Origin: Ampullaceana balthica
Lineage: Eukaryota; Mollusca; Gastropoda; Lymnaeidae
DNA length: 64,000 bases
NCBI GenBank assembly: GCA_944989445.1
Contig: CALYLW010000138.1
Span: 551,421 to 615,420, forward strand
Reading direction: 5' to 3'
How positions within the stretch are numbered: position 1 is the first letter of the stretch; every line of letters begins with the position of its first letter. Below the pieces are notes generated by a model. It worked only from the letters and a program-made list of their open reading frames with translations, made no database searches and had not been told where the DNA came from. Of the stretch, positions 45,701 through 56,879 are shown piece by piece. A program made the position numbers and the translations under genes.

Positions 45701-48700
45701 ACCCCTGTCTACGTCACCGGTATAATCATGAAACAATTTCATGTCCATCCATATTTTTTAAAGTTATAATATCTATTAATATTGACAAGAATAACAAATT
45801 ATACAATCCTATTAGAGGTTTACTTCTTTTACTGTCAGCAGTGAACATTTTAAATTTCGTCACTCTAGGTTGAAAAAATGAAAAATTCTTTACTTAAAAT
45901 ACGGTGGTGATTTTATTAGGACACATTTTTAGAGCCTTAATTTTAGTTTAGAGATTAAGTTAAAAAACCAACGAGCACTCAACAACAACCTTAACCTTTC
46001 CTAACTGAACGGACGTCTTCGTGTTGTGGAAAATTATTTATATAGGCGGCATAACCGGGACACTAGCAGGGGCAGTTAATTTAAGGAGATGAAACAAGAC
46101 TGTCAAAGCATGACAGCCTCTCCAAGGGAGTTAACAAAATAGGATGCACTACCTCTCACCGAGATATTTGCATATACCACGAGCAAAGATCCGAGCTTTT
46201 TTAAAATTATTTTTTAAGCATTTGTTCTGTAATTGATCAACGCCCTTATCCATTCATCTATTACGCCATGTGTATATATAGTGAATTTTTAGTTTAGTTT
46301 AACAATCATCCATTACTTGAACCAGTGCATTGTGTACTTCATATTACAATCATGAGCTGTAATTCTTGTTCTCATATTTTCTAGTTTAGAAAATGCTTGA
46401 TGATAATTTGATGGAAGTCTGTATTTTTTTTTAAAAGACATTTAATTTCTAATAGGGTCGTATTCATTTTATATTGTCTTCCATCCCCCCTCCCCAAAAT
46501 ACTTGCAGTTCGACAACTTTGTTTACTTGTAGTCAACTATTTGCTTGTTGATGTCACTGACCCCAGCAACAACAAAAAAGTTTCGAATCTAAATAAAATG
46601 TTATTATAAAAAGATTGACCCAATTACGTCAATCTGACCATGAATTTATGCGCTACTCCTGTCAGTCTAACTTAGATTGATCTCTTGGCTTTCTTGTCTA
46701 TTTCCAATAGCCTTGTATAACAGAGATCGTCCCTCCCACCCCAGCAAATGACCTGGTCCTTCATGATGAGAGTTATAGGCGTCTCAATGGGTCTAGTGAT
46801 GTCAAACATCTGTGTAACTGGGATAAACACGTGTTTGGGGATGCATCCTGGACTACAGACATACGAATATCCCAATACCTCCTTACAACTACACGGATAA
46901 CCATTCTTTGTCTACCATTTAAAAAAATAAGAAGTAGATTTTCCCAGAGGTTATAGTTTTTCTAACTGGCTAAATGAATTGACATATTCCCTTTTTCATC
47001 GTCTTATTTGACCAAACTGCATATAATGAAGGCATGAATGAGTCATGAGATGCCCTTCACTACATCTATGACTTATATTATATATAAATGCTAAAGGTCA
47101 TTGTAATAAATTAATAATATAGTATTTAGATAGATTTACAACTAAAAACATTTCACACTTAATTTTAATTTAACGTTTAATCACTGATTTATTATATTTG
47201 ACAACATACTAATATATTTGACAACATACTAAGATATTTGACAACATACTAATATATTTGACAACATACTAAGATATTTGACAACATACTAATATATTTG
47301 ACAACATACTATATTTTACAACATACTACATGTAATATATTTGACAACATACTAATATATTTGACAACATACTAATATATTTGACAACATACTAATATAT
47401 TTGACAATATACTAATATATTTGACAACATAATAATATATTTGACAACATACTATATTTGACAACATACTAATATATTTGACAACATACTATATTTGACA
47501 AGAAACTAATATATTTGACAACATACTAATATATTTGACAACATAGTAATATATTTGACAACATACTAATATATTTGACAACATAGTAATATATTTGACA
47601 ACATACTAATATATTTGACAACATACTAATATATTTGACAACATACTAATATATTTGACAACATACTAATATATTTGACAATATACTAATATATTTGACA
47701 ACATACTAATATATTTGACAACATACTAATATATTTGACAACATACTATATTTTACAACATACTACATGTAATATATTTGACAACATACTAATATATTTG
47801 ACAACATACTATATTTGACAACATACTAATATATTTGACAACATACTATATTTGACAACATACTAATATATTTGACAACATACTAATATACTTGACAAGA
47901 TACTAATATATTTGTCAAGATACTAATATATTTGACAACATACTAATATATTTGACAACATACTAATATATTTGACAACATACTAATATATTTGACAACA
48001 AACTTATATATTTGACGACATACTATATTTGACAACATACTAATATATTTGACAACATACTAATATATTTGACACCATACTATATTTGACAACATACTGA
48101 TATATTTGACAACATACTAATATATTTGGCAACATACTATATTTGACAACATACTAATATATTTGACAACAAACTAATATATTTGGCGACATACTATATT
48201 TGACAACATACTAATATATTTGACAACATACTAATATATTTGACAACATACTAATATATTTGACACCATACTATATTTGACAACATACTAATATATTTGA
48301 CAACATACTAATATATTTGGCAACATACTATATTTGACAGCATACTAATATATTTGACAACATACTAATATATTTAACAACATACTAATATATTTGACAA
48401 CATACTAATATATTTGACAACATACTATATTTGACAAAATACTAATATATTTGACAACATACTAATATATTTGACAACATACTAATATATTTGACAACAA
48501 ACTAATATATTTGACAAGCTACTAAGTTTGCCTGTTATTAAAATACCAAAGCATAATTCAATTGAAAAACTTCCTAAATGTGGCAGTTTTCGGGAAAGCC
48601 AAATGTAAACTGGTAACAAACTATGACGTCAGAACAAGTATTCATTTTCGAACGTTTCTAGTTCAACATTTACAGTTAACTGTGCTTATTATCCTCATCA

Positions 48701-49369
48701 AAATAAAAATAATTGATTAACTTTTTGATCAATAAAATTCTATTTCTTAATTTAACACACACAAATAGAACACGCACCAACATTACATCACTCAGAAACC
48801 ACATAATCTCAAAGACTAAGACTAAAATGTGTATATGTCAAGTTAAGGCGGAACCAGAATATACACGCCCCCCCCCCAAAAAAATAATTTCCAAACGAAA
48901 AAAAAACGATCGAACAGCAAAAATTTCGAACATAAAGTTCTGTTCAGTAATATAAATAGAATACTTACATTGATTAAAAAAATGTCGTTCAACCTGATAA
49001 CATTCTCAAGGCTCTATTATATCTATGACTAAAAAGTAATTATGAAACATTACATTTTTCTTATGTGTGGTTTTAAAGTTGAGGTTAGGAGACTAAAAAG
49101 CTGCATGTATTAGTAAACAACATTTGACTTAACGCTGTCTTCAGTTTTAAAACATTCCTTGTTCCTTGAGGTGCAGCTAGTGAACATAGCAATACCATCA
49201 AATATGACAGCAGTTATAACATACCTTGAGGTCCAACTGGTGAACATAGCAATACCATCAAATATGACAGCAGTTATAACATACCTTGAGGTCCAACTGG
49301 TGAACATAGCAATACCATCAAATATGACAGCAATGTTATAATATACCTTGAGGTGTAGCTGGTGAACAT
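42715..49369 (-). CDS. Gene D: secreted Pro/Tyr/Gly-rich protein (3 exons)
   Basis: The exons on the minus strand are 49369-49285, 44358-44005 and 42848-42715. All joins are phase 1 with GT/AG borders, giving 190 codons plus TAA. Exon 1 is a signal peptide (MFTSYTSRYIITLLSYLMVL, then LCSPVGPQ) and lies inside a 60-bp tandem array. Exon 2 encodes YVRQNYAPPPNYQLLRNPPP and further Pro/Tyr/Phe runs, a Gly/Ala/Glu section (VGAGSGPGFGTAPVEAEMEA) and a Ser stretch. Exon 3 adds TSLLDAYYGNRPGSATGSDA and ends NLFGAYMMKEYIF. Exon 2's donor is the first of a row of nine repeat units, eight with a usable GT. The long first intron contains the orphan exon 46911-46672, so exon 1 could instead serve that. 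Secretion is well supported; the matrix role is inference. Confidence 0.65.
43665..43800 (+). repeat. 34-bp minisatellite, 4 copies
   Basis: Unit GTAGAGGAGTAGATGAATAG followed by ATAATTTGATGACC, inside intron 2 of gene D. Confidence 0.93.
43850..44004 (-). repeat. 18-bp array of tandem 5' splice sites at gene D exon 2
   Basis: On the minus strand the unit is GTAGGTCATTATCTCAAG, about 9 copies, starting exactly at the exon 2 boundary. Each later copy reads AAG|GTAGGT or close to it. One is AAG|GTAAGT, one AAT|GTAGGT, and one has lost its GT. The unit is six codons long and open in the exon's frame (RSLSQG). Confidence 0.9.
45050..45420 (+). repeat. 16-bp minisatellite, ~20 copies
   Basis: Unit CAGTTGATTCATCTAA, more divergent on the left (CAGTCGATTTATCTTA) and homogeneous on the right. 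Intron 1 of gene D. Confidence 0.93.
45540..45720 (+). repeat. 43-bp minisatellite, 4 copies
   Basis: Unit GACCCCTTTGATCCCTGGTC followed by TACCCCTGTCTACGTCACTGTTG. Confidence 0.9.
45721..46671. other. AT-rich intronic/intergenic DNA
   Basis: No exon, repeat array or transposon end recognised. Confidence 0.4.
46672..46911 (-). CDS. Orphan terminal exon, Cys-containing secreted-type domain
   Basis: The minus-strand frame reads NGYPCSCKEVLGYSYVCSPG, then CIPKHVFIPVTQMFDITRPI, then ITLIMKDQVICWGGRDDLCY and ends KKAKRSI with TAA at 46672. Six Cys residues and balanced composition are unlike chance frames in this AT-rich DNA. The in-frame TAG at 46914-46912 coincides with an AG that could be the acceptor (phase 0). 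Another acceptor, GTCCAG before GATGCATC, would be phase 1 and could take gene D exon 1. I do not recognise the family. Upstream exons are not identified. Confidence 0.45.
   Translation of the reverse strand, partial: TKNGYPCSCKEVLGYSYVCSPGCIPKHVFIPVTQMFDITRPIETPITLIMKDQVICWGGRDDLCYTRLLEIDKKAKRSI
47193..48525 (+). repeat. 20-bp AT-rich minisatellite, ~63 copies
   Basis: Unit TATTTGACAACATACTAATA. Shortened units lacking AATA (ACATACTATATTTGACA) occur repeatedly, and a diverged stretch with TTTTACAACATACTACATGT occurs twice (about 47309 and 47751), indicating block duplication. Confidence 0.97.
48526..49159. other. AT-rich DNA, no gene seen
   Basis: The frame at 48713-48955 is basic and Thr/Lys-rich with a poly-C/poly-A run. 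No support for coding. Confidence 0.4.
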
Positions 49370-49397
49370 AGCAATACCATCAAATATGACAGCAAAG
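49163..49397 (-). repeat. 60-bp array containing gene D exon 1
   Basis: Four copies at an exact 60-bp period, except one spacer longer by 2 bp. On the minus strand each unit contains ATGTTCACCAG and then CCTCAAG|GTAT, a start codon and a splice donor; the last copy has CCTCAAGGAAC and has lost the donor. The 2-bp difference puts the hydrophobic signal-peptide frame (IITLLSYLMVLL) in phase with exon 2. Confidence 0.88.
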
Positions 49398-49447
49398 TTA
49401 TCCTGATCCTTCCATCATGGGGTCGACTTTCTTGTGGTCTGTGTTCC
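49398..49447 (-). CDS. Possible small terminal exon (GNTDHKKVDPMMEGSG)
   Basis: After a good acceptor (TTTTGTTCCCAG) the minus strand reads 16 polar residues and TAA, in phase 1. It would end an unknown gene just upstream of gene D exon 1. It is very short and may be chance. Confidence 0.2.
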
Positions 49448-49635
49448 CTGGGAACAAAATTCAGTTCTGGACTAACTGTTGGACAGAACGTGTGGATTTG
49501 TATCTACGAGTTCATGTGCTTAAAAAAAGTTTCCCAAAAGTATATTCTCGTTGGTTCAGGACCTGCTTCTCTTAAATGTGAGAACACACCAAGTTATGTA
49601 TTGTGTCCACTCAGTGTGTAGCTTGGTGATGTTTT

Positions 49636-49742
49636 AGCTTTAGCCTTAAACCAGTGGTTCTATAACAGCTTTAGCCTTAAACCAGTGGTTCTATAACAGC
49701 TTTAGCCTTAAAACAACAGTGGTTCTATAACAGCTTTCAGAA
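49636..49742 (+). repeat. ~33-bp repeat, 3 copies, just before an orphan exon
   Basis: Unit AACCAGTGGTTCTATAACAG followed by CTTTAGCCTTAA. The last copy ends CAGCTTTCAG, an acceptor-like sequence directly before the frame at 49747. Confidence 0.85.
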
Positions 49743-49986
49743 TGACATGACAGCACGTTTTAATCTTCACCATGAAACGCCATGTGCTAATGCGATGTGT
49801 GAAAGTCACGTGACAATTGGTTTTGAAAAGGTGATTGACAGACAATTTAATGTGACAAAATGGTGTGACGACGATTTTTCCCAGTGTTCTGCACCGAGAA
49901 GCCCTGCAGATAGAATTGAACTCTATGAGACACTTTGTGAATGCTTACCTAAAGAAATGAGACAACAGGGAAACAACTCTGAGTAG
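49741..49986 (+). CDS. Orphan terminal exon, Cys-rich domain
   Basis: The frame reads TARFNLHHETPCANAMCESH, then VTIGFEKVIDRQFNVTKWCD, then FSQCSAPRSPADRIELYETL and CECLPKEMRQQGNNSE, with TAG at 49984. Six Cys residues (C-x4-C, C-x6-C, C-x-C) and soluble composition suggest an extracellular domain. Acceptors CTTTCAG (phase 0) or CATGACAG (phase 1) are both possible. No signal peptide exon was found upstream, and the family is unknown to me. Confidence 0.4.
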   Translation, partial: NDMTARFNLHHETPCANAMCESHVTIGFEKVIDRQFNVTKWCDDDFSQCSAPRSPADRIELYETLCECLPKEMRQQGNNSE

Positions 49987-50054
49987 AGATTTTACTCCTT
50001 CATACACACACCCTCTCCAAACAACGTCCTTATCCCTTCTATATTACACATCTC

Positions 50055-50400
50055 CCATCTCTCATAACATCTCTCATGACATGTCTCGTAACATCTCTCA
50101 TAACATCTCTCATAACATCTCTCATAACATCTCTCATAACATCTCTCATAACATCTCTCATAACATCTCTCATAACATCTCTCATAACATCTCTCATAAC
50201 ATCTCTCATAACATCTCTCATAACATTCTCATAACATCTCTCATAACATCTCTCATAACATCTCTCATAACATCTCTCATAACATTCTCATAACATTCTC
50301 ATAACATCTCTCATAACATCTCTCATAACATCTCTCATAACATTCTCATAACATGTCTCATGACATGTCTCATAACATCTCTCATAACATCTCTCTATAC
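50055..50400 (+). repeat. 12-bp minisatellite, ~28 copies
   Basis: Unit CTCATAACATCT, with some 10-11-bp units (CTCATAACATT). The open frames on both strands (NISH and MRDV repeats) are consequences of the period. Confidence 0.96.
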
Positions 50401-50744
50401 CTTAAAAAACAATTTTTATGGGGTTTTTTTTCTCATTCTAAAATGAAATTTAAGACCCAAAATTAATGCTTTAATATGTGACCAATGATGTTTATTTTTT
50501 TATAAATTTTCAAGATTAATGCACACATTTTATGGAGGTTTACAGAAAGACACTTGATTTTTTAATGGCTAGACTAATTGTGTTTGAGAGCCCCTGTACG
50601 GAAAGACCATGTCACATTCGTCTTCTCTCAACATTTGAGGATACAATATATCACTCGGCGATAATCTTCCTTTGTGTACGTGAAGCCATGTACGCTGAAG
50701 GACGAGGTACGTAGTTGACGCAGAGCGCCACCACTTACACTTAT
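50401..50744 (+). other. Unassigned stretch with an open frame
   Basis: The frame 50532-50714 contains ARLIVFESPCTERPCHIRLL and ends beside a donor-like GACGAG|GTACGT. The minus strand reads SSFSVHGFTYTKEDYRRVIY and then CILKC, which also looks protein-like. Which strand, if either, is coding is unresolved. Confidence 0.3.
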
Positions 50745-51330
50745 ATGCCGCGGCACACTAATGTCTGGTGAGACGCGACTCACTAATGTCTGGTGAGCCG
50801 CGACACACTGTCTTGTGAGCCGCGATAAACTAATCACTAATGTCTGGTGAGACGCGACACACTAATGTCTGGTGAGACGCGACACACTAATGCCTGGTGA
50901 GACGCGACACACTAATGTCTGGTGAGCCGCGACACACTAATGTCTGGTGAGCCGCGACACACTAATGTCTGGTGAGCCGCGACACACTAACGTCTGGTGA
51001 GCCGCGACACACTAATGTCTGGTGAGACGCGACACACTGTATTGTGAGCCGCGACACACTAATGTCTAGTGAGCCGCGACACACTAATGTCTGGTGAGCC
51101 GCGACACACTAACGTCTGGTGAGACGCGACATACTGTATTGTGAGCCGCGACACACTAATGTCTAGTGAGCCGCGACACACTAATGTCTGGTGAGCCGCG
51201 ACACACTAACGTCAGGTGAGACGCGACATACTGTATTGTGAGCCGCGACACACTAACGTCTGGTGAGCCGCGACACACTAACGTCTGGTGAGACGCGACA
51301 CACTAATTTCGGGTGAGCCGCGGCACAGGG
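50745..51330 (+). repeat. 25-bp minisatellite, ~22 copies
   Basis: Unit CACTAATGTCTGGTGAGCCG followed by CGACA. Variant blocks with CACTGTATTGTGAGCCG recur four times at 75-125 bp spacing. Each unit carries CTG|GTGAG, resembling a splice donor. Confidence 0.95.
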
Positions 51331-51741
51331 ACTCCAGTGGTAGTTTAATGGTGAGCTCCATTATTTAAAAAAAAACTACATGACAGAACAATCACATTAG
51401 GTTTACAAATGTAAAGGAACTTTGACTAAATAGTTCGTATAAATAAACACACAAAAATGTATAGAAACGATTTAAGGGATACTTAAAAAGAGAAATCAAA
51501 ATATGGTTAACAGGATTCTTAGCGCTTTATCCAAAGCCAATTACCATAATGTTTAATACATTGCAAGACAGAAACAAACCATCTCAGCTTGTATAAAGTA
51601 AAAAAACCACCATTTATGAAAATCACTTACTTTAACATTAAATATAATTGTATGACAATGATAGAAAACGAATAAAGGTATTGTGTTTTCAATCAAGTGT
51701 CTAGAGCACCAGGAGAAAAACAAATATGTTTAACTTATTTT
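51331..51741. other. AT-rich DNA, no gene seen
   Basis: No exon, repeat array or recognisable transposon. Confidence 0.5.
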
Positions 51742-51985
51742 TAAATCCCTTATATTAACTTGCTTTGTAAGTTTTAGCGATCATTCTATCCGAACATTTG
51801 TTTATAATTCTTTCACGTGACAGTTCAGTTCACGCGTTGACGCCGACCGTCGATGTTCACACCCCCCTACCGACCCTGCGCCCGGTTTTAAAACCAGGGG
51901 AGATAATTCTGTTTAACTCAGTAAATGTCGAATGTAAACATAATCACTACTTTTAGTTATGTCTCATATATAAGGGATTTATAGT
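51742..51985. mobile_element. Element X copy 2
   Basis: Left end AAATCCCTTATATTAACTTG and right end AAGGGATTTATAGTCAAAAA match both ends of the copy at 29175-29640. The interiors differ in length (about 245 versus 465 bp). Confidence 0.5.
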
Positions 51986-52295
51986 CAAAAACTTTGTTTT
52001 TACATTTATTTATTAAGTGAATTAAGTGTACTAATAATCTAGCATAGCAAAGACGGATCAGATAAGAGATAAAAAGGTTCAAACTAATATGTGTGTCATA
52101 CGTAAAATAATCTAATCATTAGAATTTATGTATTATTCCGGGCGCAAAGAAGCTTGATTGATTTTTACGTAGGTTAATATTAAATCTTGGGTCTTCAACT
52201 CACCTTGAACAAATGCGTCACCGCTTATAAATAATTATTATTTTTCATTTTCAGCTCTGAAATGAGTTTTGTGATCCATGCTAAGTTGCCAGACT

Positions 52296-52815
52296 AACAT
52301 CTTCCACACATCTCCCACACATCTCCCACACAACTCCCATACAACTCCCACACATCTGACACACATCTCTCTCACATCTCCCTCACATCTCCCACACATC
52401 TCCCACACATCTCCCACACATCTCCCACACATCTCCCACACATCTCCCACACAACTCCCACACATCTTCCACACATCTCCCACACATCTCCCACACAACT
52501 CCCACACATCTCCCACACATCTCCCACACATCTACCACACAACTCCCACACATCTCCCACACAACTCCCACACATCTCCCACACAACTCCCACACAACTC
52601 CCACACATCTCCCACACAACTCCCACACATCTCCCACACATCTCCCAAACATCTCCCACACATCTCCCACACATCTCCCACACATCTCCCACACATCTCC
52701 TACACATCTCCCACACATCTCCAACACATCTCCCACACATCTCCCACACATCTCCCACACATCTCCCACACATATCCTACACATCTCCCACACATCTCCC
52801 ACACATCTCCCACAA
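52296..52815 (+). repeat. 11-bp minisatellite, ~47 copies
   Basis: Unit ACATCTCCCAC with ACAACTCCCAC and a few other variants. Since 11 is not a multiple of three, the long frames on both strands cycle through three reading phases; they are artefacts. Confidence 0.97.
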
Positions 52816-52914
52816 AGCTCGCTTACTGATTCAGCTTTACTACCTTTAAAAATCAGTTGTTGTTTAAATAGCAATAAGAAAACAAAACCGCATTTAGATT
52901 TTGTTCTTCTTATC

Positions 52915-53160
52915 AATACAGCCGCTCCTTCTATGCAGAAGATAATTGCGTCCGCAGACCATGACAGATGATCTGTTGGCAAGTGATGCAGCGATCACAG
53001 GCACGGCTTTGTGGGTTCCACGCATTATCCAGCGCCTAACTAGTGTTAGGTACCCATTCGGAGCTGGGTGACTCAGGGACGCCCTAGGCCCCGGGAACAA
53101 ATACTTGCCTTGACATGGATTCGAACCCGTGACCATCGCTGCCACTCGACCACCGCGTCC
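52915..53160 (-). mobile_element. tRNA-derived SINE, copy 2
   Basis: Same family as 1118-1413, same orientation. A box at 53152-53142 and B box GGTTCGAATCC at 53127-53117. About 18 bases between the boxes are deleted, which would harm pol III use. The 3' end keeps GCATAGAAGGAGCGGCTGTA. Confidence 0.88.
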
Positions 53161-53694
53161 TGGTGATTTTATTTTAATGACCAAGGTTCTAATATTGGAA
53201 AGAGATATCACACCAAGATTAACAACTTCGAAAATCTCGACAAACTTTACGAAGTAGATGAACATCGTGAATTTTTTAATTAACATCAACAATTCAATAT
53301 GATGAAATATGAACAGATAGAACGGAGGAAAAAATGAGATTTCATTTCATTCTTGTTTCACCTGCATGTAAATCATGTAACTCTATGTAACGGAATCTCT
53401 TCAGTTCAGCAGCTGTGCCTTATACATTAGGAGAGATTTGAATTCTGAAGTCTAAATGGGAAATTTGGATGATTTATAGAATGATATTCAATAACGTATT
53501 TGTTTCCCCGAAGCATCCATGTTAAAATAAAATAAAAATTCACACAAACTTTATAAAGGCTAAATTTAATAAATAGACTAAAAATCATAAAATAAACTTC
53601 GTCTACCACTGAGGAAAGGGGTGAGCCTAGAAGTTACCATTGCACCGTGTGTAACTTAAGACGTCTTTCTATTAATATTTCCTCAAAGACTGAG
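53161..53694. other. AT-rich DNA, no gene seen
   Basis: No coding, transposon or repeat signal that I can support. Confidence 0.45.
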
Positions 53695-53990
53695 GTCGAC
53701 AAGTCCATACTAAGGTAGACTAATCAATACTGAGGTAGACTAGTCCATACTGAGGTAGACTAGTCCATTCTGAGATAGACTAGTTCATAATGAGGCAGTC
53801 TAGTTCATACTGAGGTAGACTAATCCATACTGAGGTAGACTAGTCCATACTGAGGTAGAATAGTTCATCTTGAGGTAGACTAGTCCATGCTGAGATAGAC
53901 TAGTTCATAATGAGGCAGACTAGTCCATATTAGTTAGACTAGTTCATTATGAGATAGACTAGTTCATAATGAGGCAGACTATTCCATACA
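53695..53990 (+). repeat. 20-bp degenerate minisatellite, ~15 copies
   Basis: Unit TACTGAGGTAGACTAGTCCA with much drift (GTTCATAATGAGGCAGACTA). Confidence 0.93.
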
Positions 53991-54689
53991 TTTAGTGCTA
54001 TGGATTTAAAGAAGCGCATTCTAAAGAACGTCGTCATATTATATTACCTCAGAGACTGAGGTAGACAAATCAATAATTTAAGTGCTATGGATTTAAAGGA
54101 GCGTATTCTAAAGAAATTTTCCCTATGTCAACACTCACTGGGAACTTCGGAATAAACTGAAAAGGAACGTCGCCGATTTAAAGATACATTTTTTTCTATA
54201 CGTTTTTTCAAATACCCTTGTGCAGATCATTGCACACAGTTGTTTGTCAGTGATTGTGTATTGTGAGTTATTTGCCTACCCAAGAAAAGCCAGTGAAGAC
54301 CACCGGGGAAGGCTTTACTAGACAATTTTGTTTGATGTAACCAAAATATAACTGACACATGCACACGCACACACACACACTAACACACATAGGTTAGTGA
54401 GTTAAAACTCAACCAAAAACCTTATTTAACCGTTTAGAGCAAGAGATGCGGTGGCAGGACATAGAGAGCGGTGATTGTGAACTTAAGCCAAAAAGTAAGC
54501 GATTCGAAACCCATCAAACAACTGTCTTGATTTGAATTTAATCATTTTTACTTTTATTAACATGTATTGTCAACGTAGGTTTGTGCGTGCAACATTTCAA
54601 GCGATATGAGCCACTTGAAGTGGTAGAGAATTCAGTCCACAAATTGTTACGGACAGAAAATAAAGAGAGTCTCTAAGAACGTGGCTAAA
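53991..54689. other. Intergenic, with a small (CA)n run
   Basis: An (AC)n run lies at about 54363-54380. No other feature seen. Confidence 0.45.
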
Positions 54690-55643
54690 ATGGGTGGACA
54701 ACTTATTGTGTTTATTATATTGTGCTGCTGGAGTGCGGGGGCTGTTTGGTAGGGCCTACTGCTGTTGGTGAAGTTGGGTCGTTCGAGTAAAAATACATGG
54801 GACAATAGACAAATGAATACATTTAAAATGGTTGTACTTTCACTAAATGTAAAATAGACATATTTACAATTAATTTAAATATTGAAAAAAAAGAGAAAAA
54901 AATCTCAAGCAGTACAACTTTCCTCATCAAGTTCAAGGTCACGTTTTTTATGAACATTCCTCTGACTAGTCTTAGGCCCAAGTCGTCCTTACAAAACTTG
55001 TAATTTACAAATTGTTCCGCTTTAATTGACCTAAAATGACCAAAGCCAGAAAAGGGATTTTAAAAATTTGTGTAATGTTAATTTTAAAATCAACTCTTTC
55101 TATATATTTGATCTGACTTTAACAGAGAAGGGATTTTTGTGTCCGTATTAGGAATAAAACATTTTTTTAAAGTTAAAATGATGAATCAGCCAAGCAAAGT
55201 CCAAAGTCATCCGATTTAACTGCGAGACTTTAACTTTAAGTCGTTGCCTACTTAGTTTGATGTACCATGCAAGCAACGCGCCTGAATGGCCTTCAGAATA
55301 ATAATATGAATATAGTGTTTAATACGAGTTGTTTTTTCCAACACCATTAAGATCAAAGAAAGGGGAGTGTGCATGAAACAAATAATTGGAAGGAGGGCAA
55401 TTCAGGTATGCAGATTTTGTCCCAACTTTTTCCGGATGTTGTCAAAAAGCAAGATTCCGAAAGATGGGCCTTTTATATTGTTATTCCGTTGTATCAAAGA
55501 GTAAATATGCTATTTATCTGAAAACTGTTGTCTCAATTGAATACTTTTTTTTTACAAAACAACTCGCTTTGACCTTCAACCGACTTTGTGTTATTTATGT
55601 GGTTACTTTGTTGTCTTTGTGTTACTACGTACATCACCAATAG
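54690..55643 (+). CDS. Possible two-exon gene with signal peptide
   Basis: 54690-54748 reads MGGQLIVFIILCCWSAGAV, a convincing signal peptide, and ends TTTG|GTAGGG in phase 2. After ATTCAG at 55405 a frame continues in phase 2 (YADFVPTFSGCCQKARFRKM, then GLLYCYSVVSKSKYAIYLKT) to TAG at 55643. The tract before the acceptor is purine-rich, so the splice is weak, and the second half is hydrophobic and AT-driven. The family is not recognised. Confidence 0.3.
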
Positions 55644-55796
55644 CGTTTCTGAGCTGTCTAACCAAAATTTTATTCTGTGCCAAGCAAAAACATTTTTAAA
55701 ACATGTATTACCTTTCCCAATTATCTTAAGAACATTGTTTTTATAAATAATTCTAACTTATTGTTTATTGTTAATGATTGATTCACTTCTACTTCA

Positions 55797-56360
55797 ACCT
55801 ATATGTCAACCTATATGTCAACTCATATGTCAACCCATATGTCAACCTATTTGTCAACCTATATGCCAACCCATATGTCAACCTATATGTCAACCCATAT
55901 GTCAACCCATATGTCAACCTATATGTCAACCTATATGTCAACCCATATGTCAACCCATATGTCAACCCATATGCCAACCTATATGTCAACCTATATGTCA
56001 ACCCATATGTCAACCTATATGCCAACCCATATGTCAACCTATATGTCAACCTATATGTCAACCCATATGTCAACCTATAAGTCAACCTATATGTCAACCC
56101 ATATGTCAACCTATATATCAACCCATATGTCAACCCATATGTCAACCTATATGTCAACCCATATGTCAACCTATATGTCAACCCATATGTCAACCCATAT
56201 GTCAACCCATATGTCAACCTATATGTCAACCTATATGTCAACCCATATGTCAACCCATATGTCAACCTTTATGTCAACCCATATGTCAACCTATATGACA
56301 ACCCATATGTCAACCCATATGTCAACCTATATGACAGCCCATATGTCAACCCATATGTCT
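55797..56360 (+). repeat. 12-bp minisatellite, ~47 copies
   Basis: Unit ATATGTCAACCC alternating with ATATGTCAACCT. The period keeps several frames open (PICQ, MSTH, YVNP repeats); no other coding evidence. Confidence 0.97.
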
Positions 56361-56879
56361 ATTTCCTGCTGGGATCAAAATGACAGAAGACTGAGAATAT
56401 AACTATAAGCGTCTCATTTAATGAACTTTATTGAATTGAAATTCCAACTCAGAGATAGAGATTGTGTTTCCAGATACGTTATTGTAAAGTGCATGAGATT
56501 TAAAAATAGATATTATATTAAATTATAATGAAAAACAATTTCTCAATATCCCTTTGTCTCTTTTATAATATGCCCTTTTTTATCCCAGCAAAAAATATTG
56601 AAGAAAAATAGAAAATTTGCATGGTTTTGAAATTAAGAAAGTTTTAATTAAATTCATCACAATGAATATGACGCTAGTTCATATGAACATGATGTAAAAC
56701 GGGGTGAGACTGCAAAGCTATTGTCCAGGGAATGTGTAAGCTTTGTATTCTCGTGTCTTTTTAAGACATACCCATACCCTCTTGTCAAATAAATAGTGCG
56801 TTCATTTAAGGCAATTTAAGCAATCATTATTATTAAAATTCCTAAATCAATACTTTGTTTTGAAGCTCTTAATCTCAAT
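56361..56879. other. AT-rich DNA, no gene seen
   Basis: No feature recognised. Confidence 0.5.

Noticed and set aside
50039..50293. MRDV and NISH repeat peptides
   Set aside because: Pure 12-bp simple repeat without exon signals.
52238..52982. Long Cys/Gly/Val-rich and His/Thr/Pro-rich open frames on both strands
   Set aside because: An 11-bp repeat cycles through all phases and keeps both strands open by chance; there is no independent coding signal.
55768..56402. Long open frames (PICQ, MST, YVN repeats, up to 199 codons) on both strands
   Set aside because: They are consequences of a 12-bp repeat unit that has no stop in several frames; no signal peptide, splice context or composition break supports translation.
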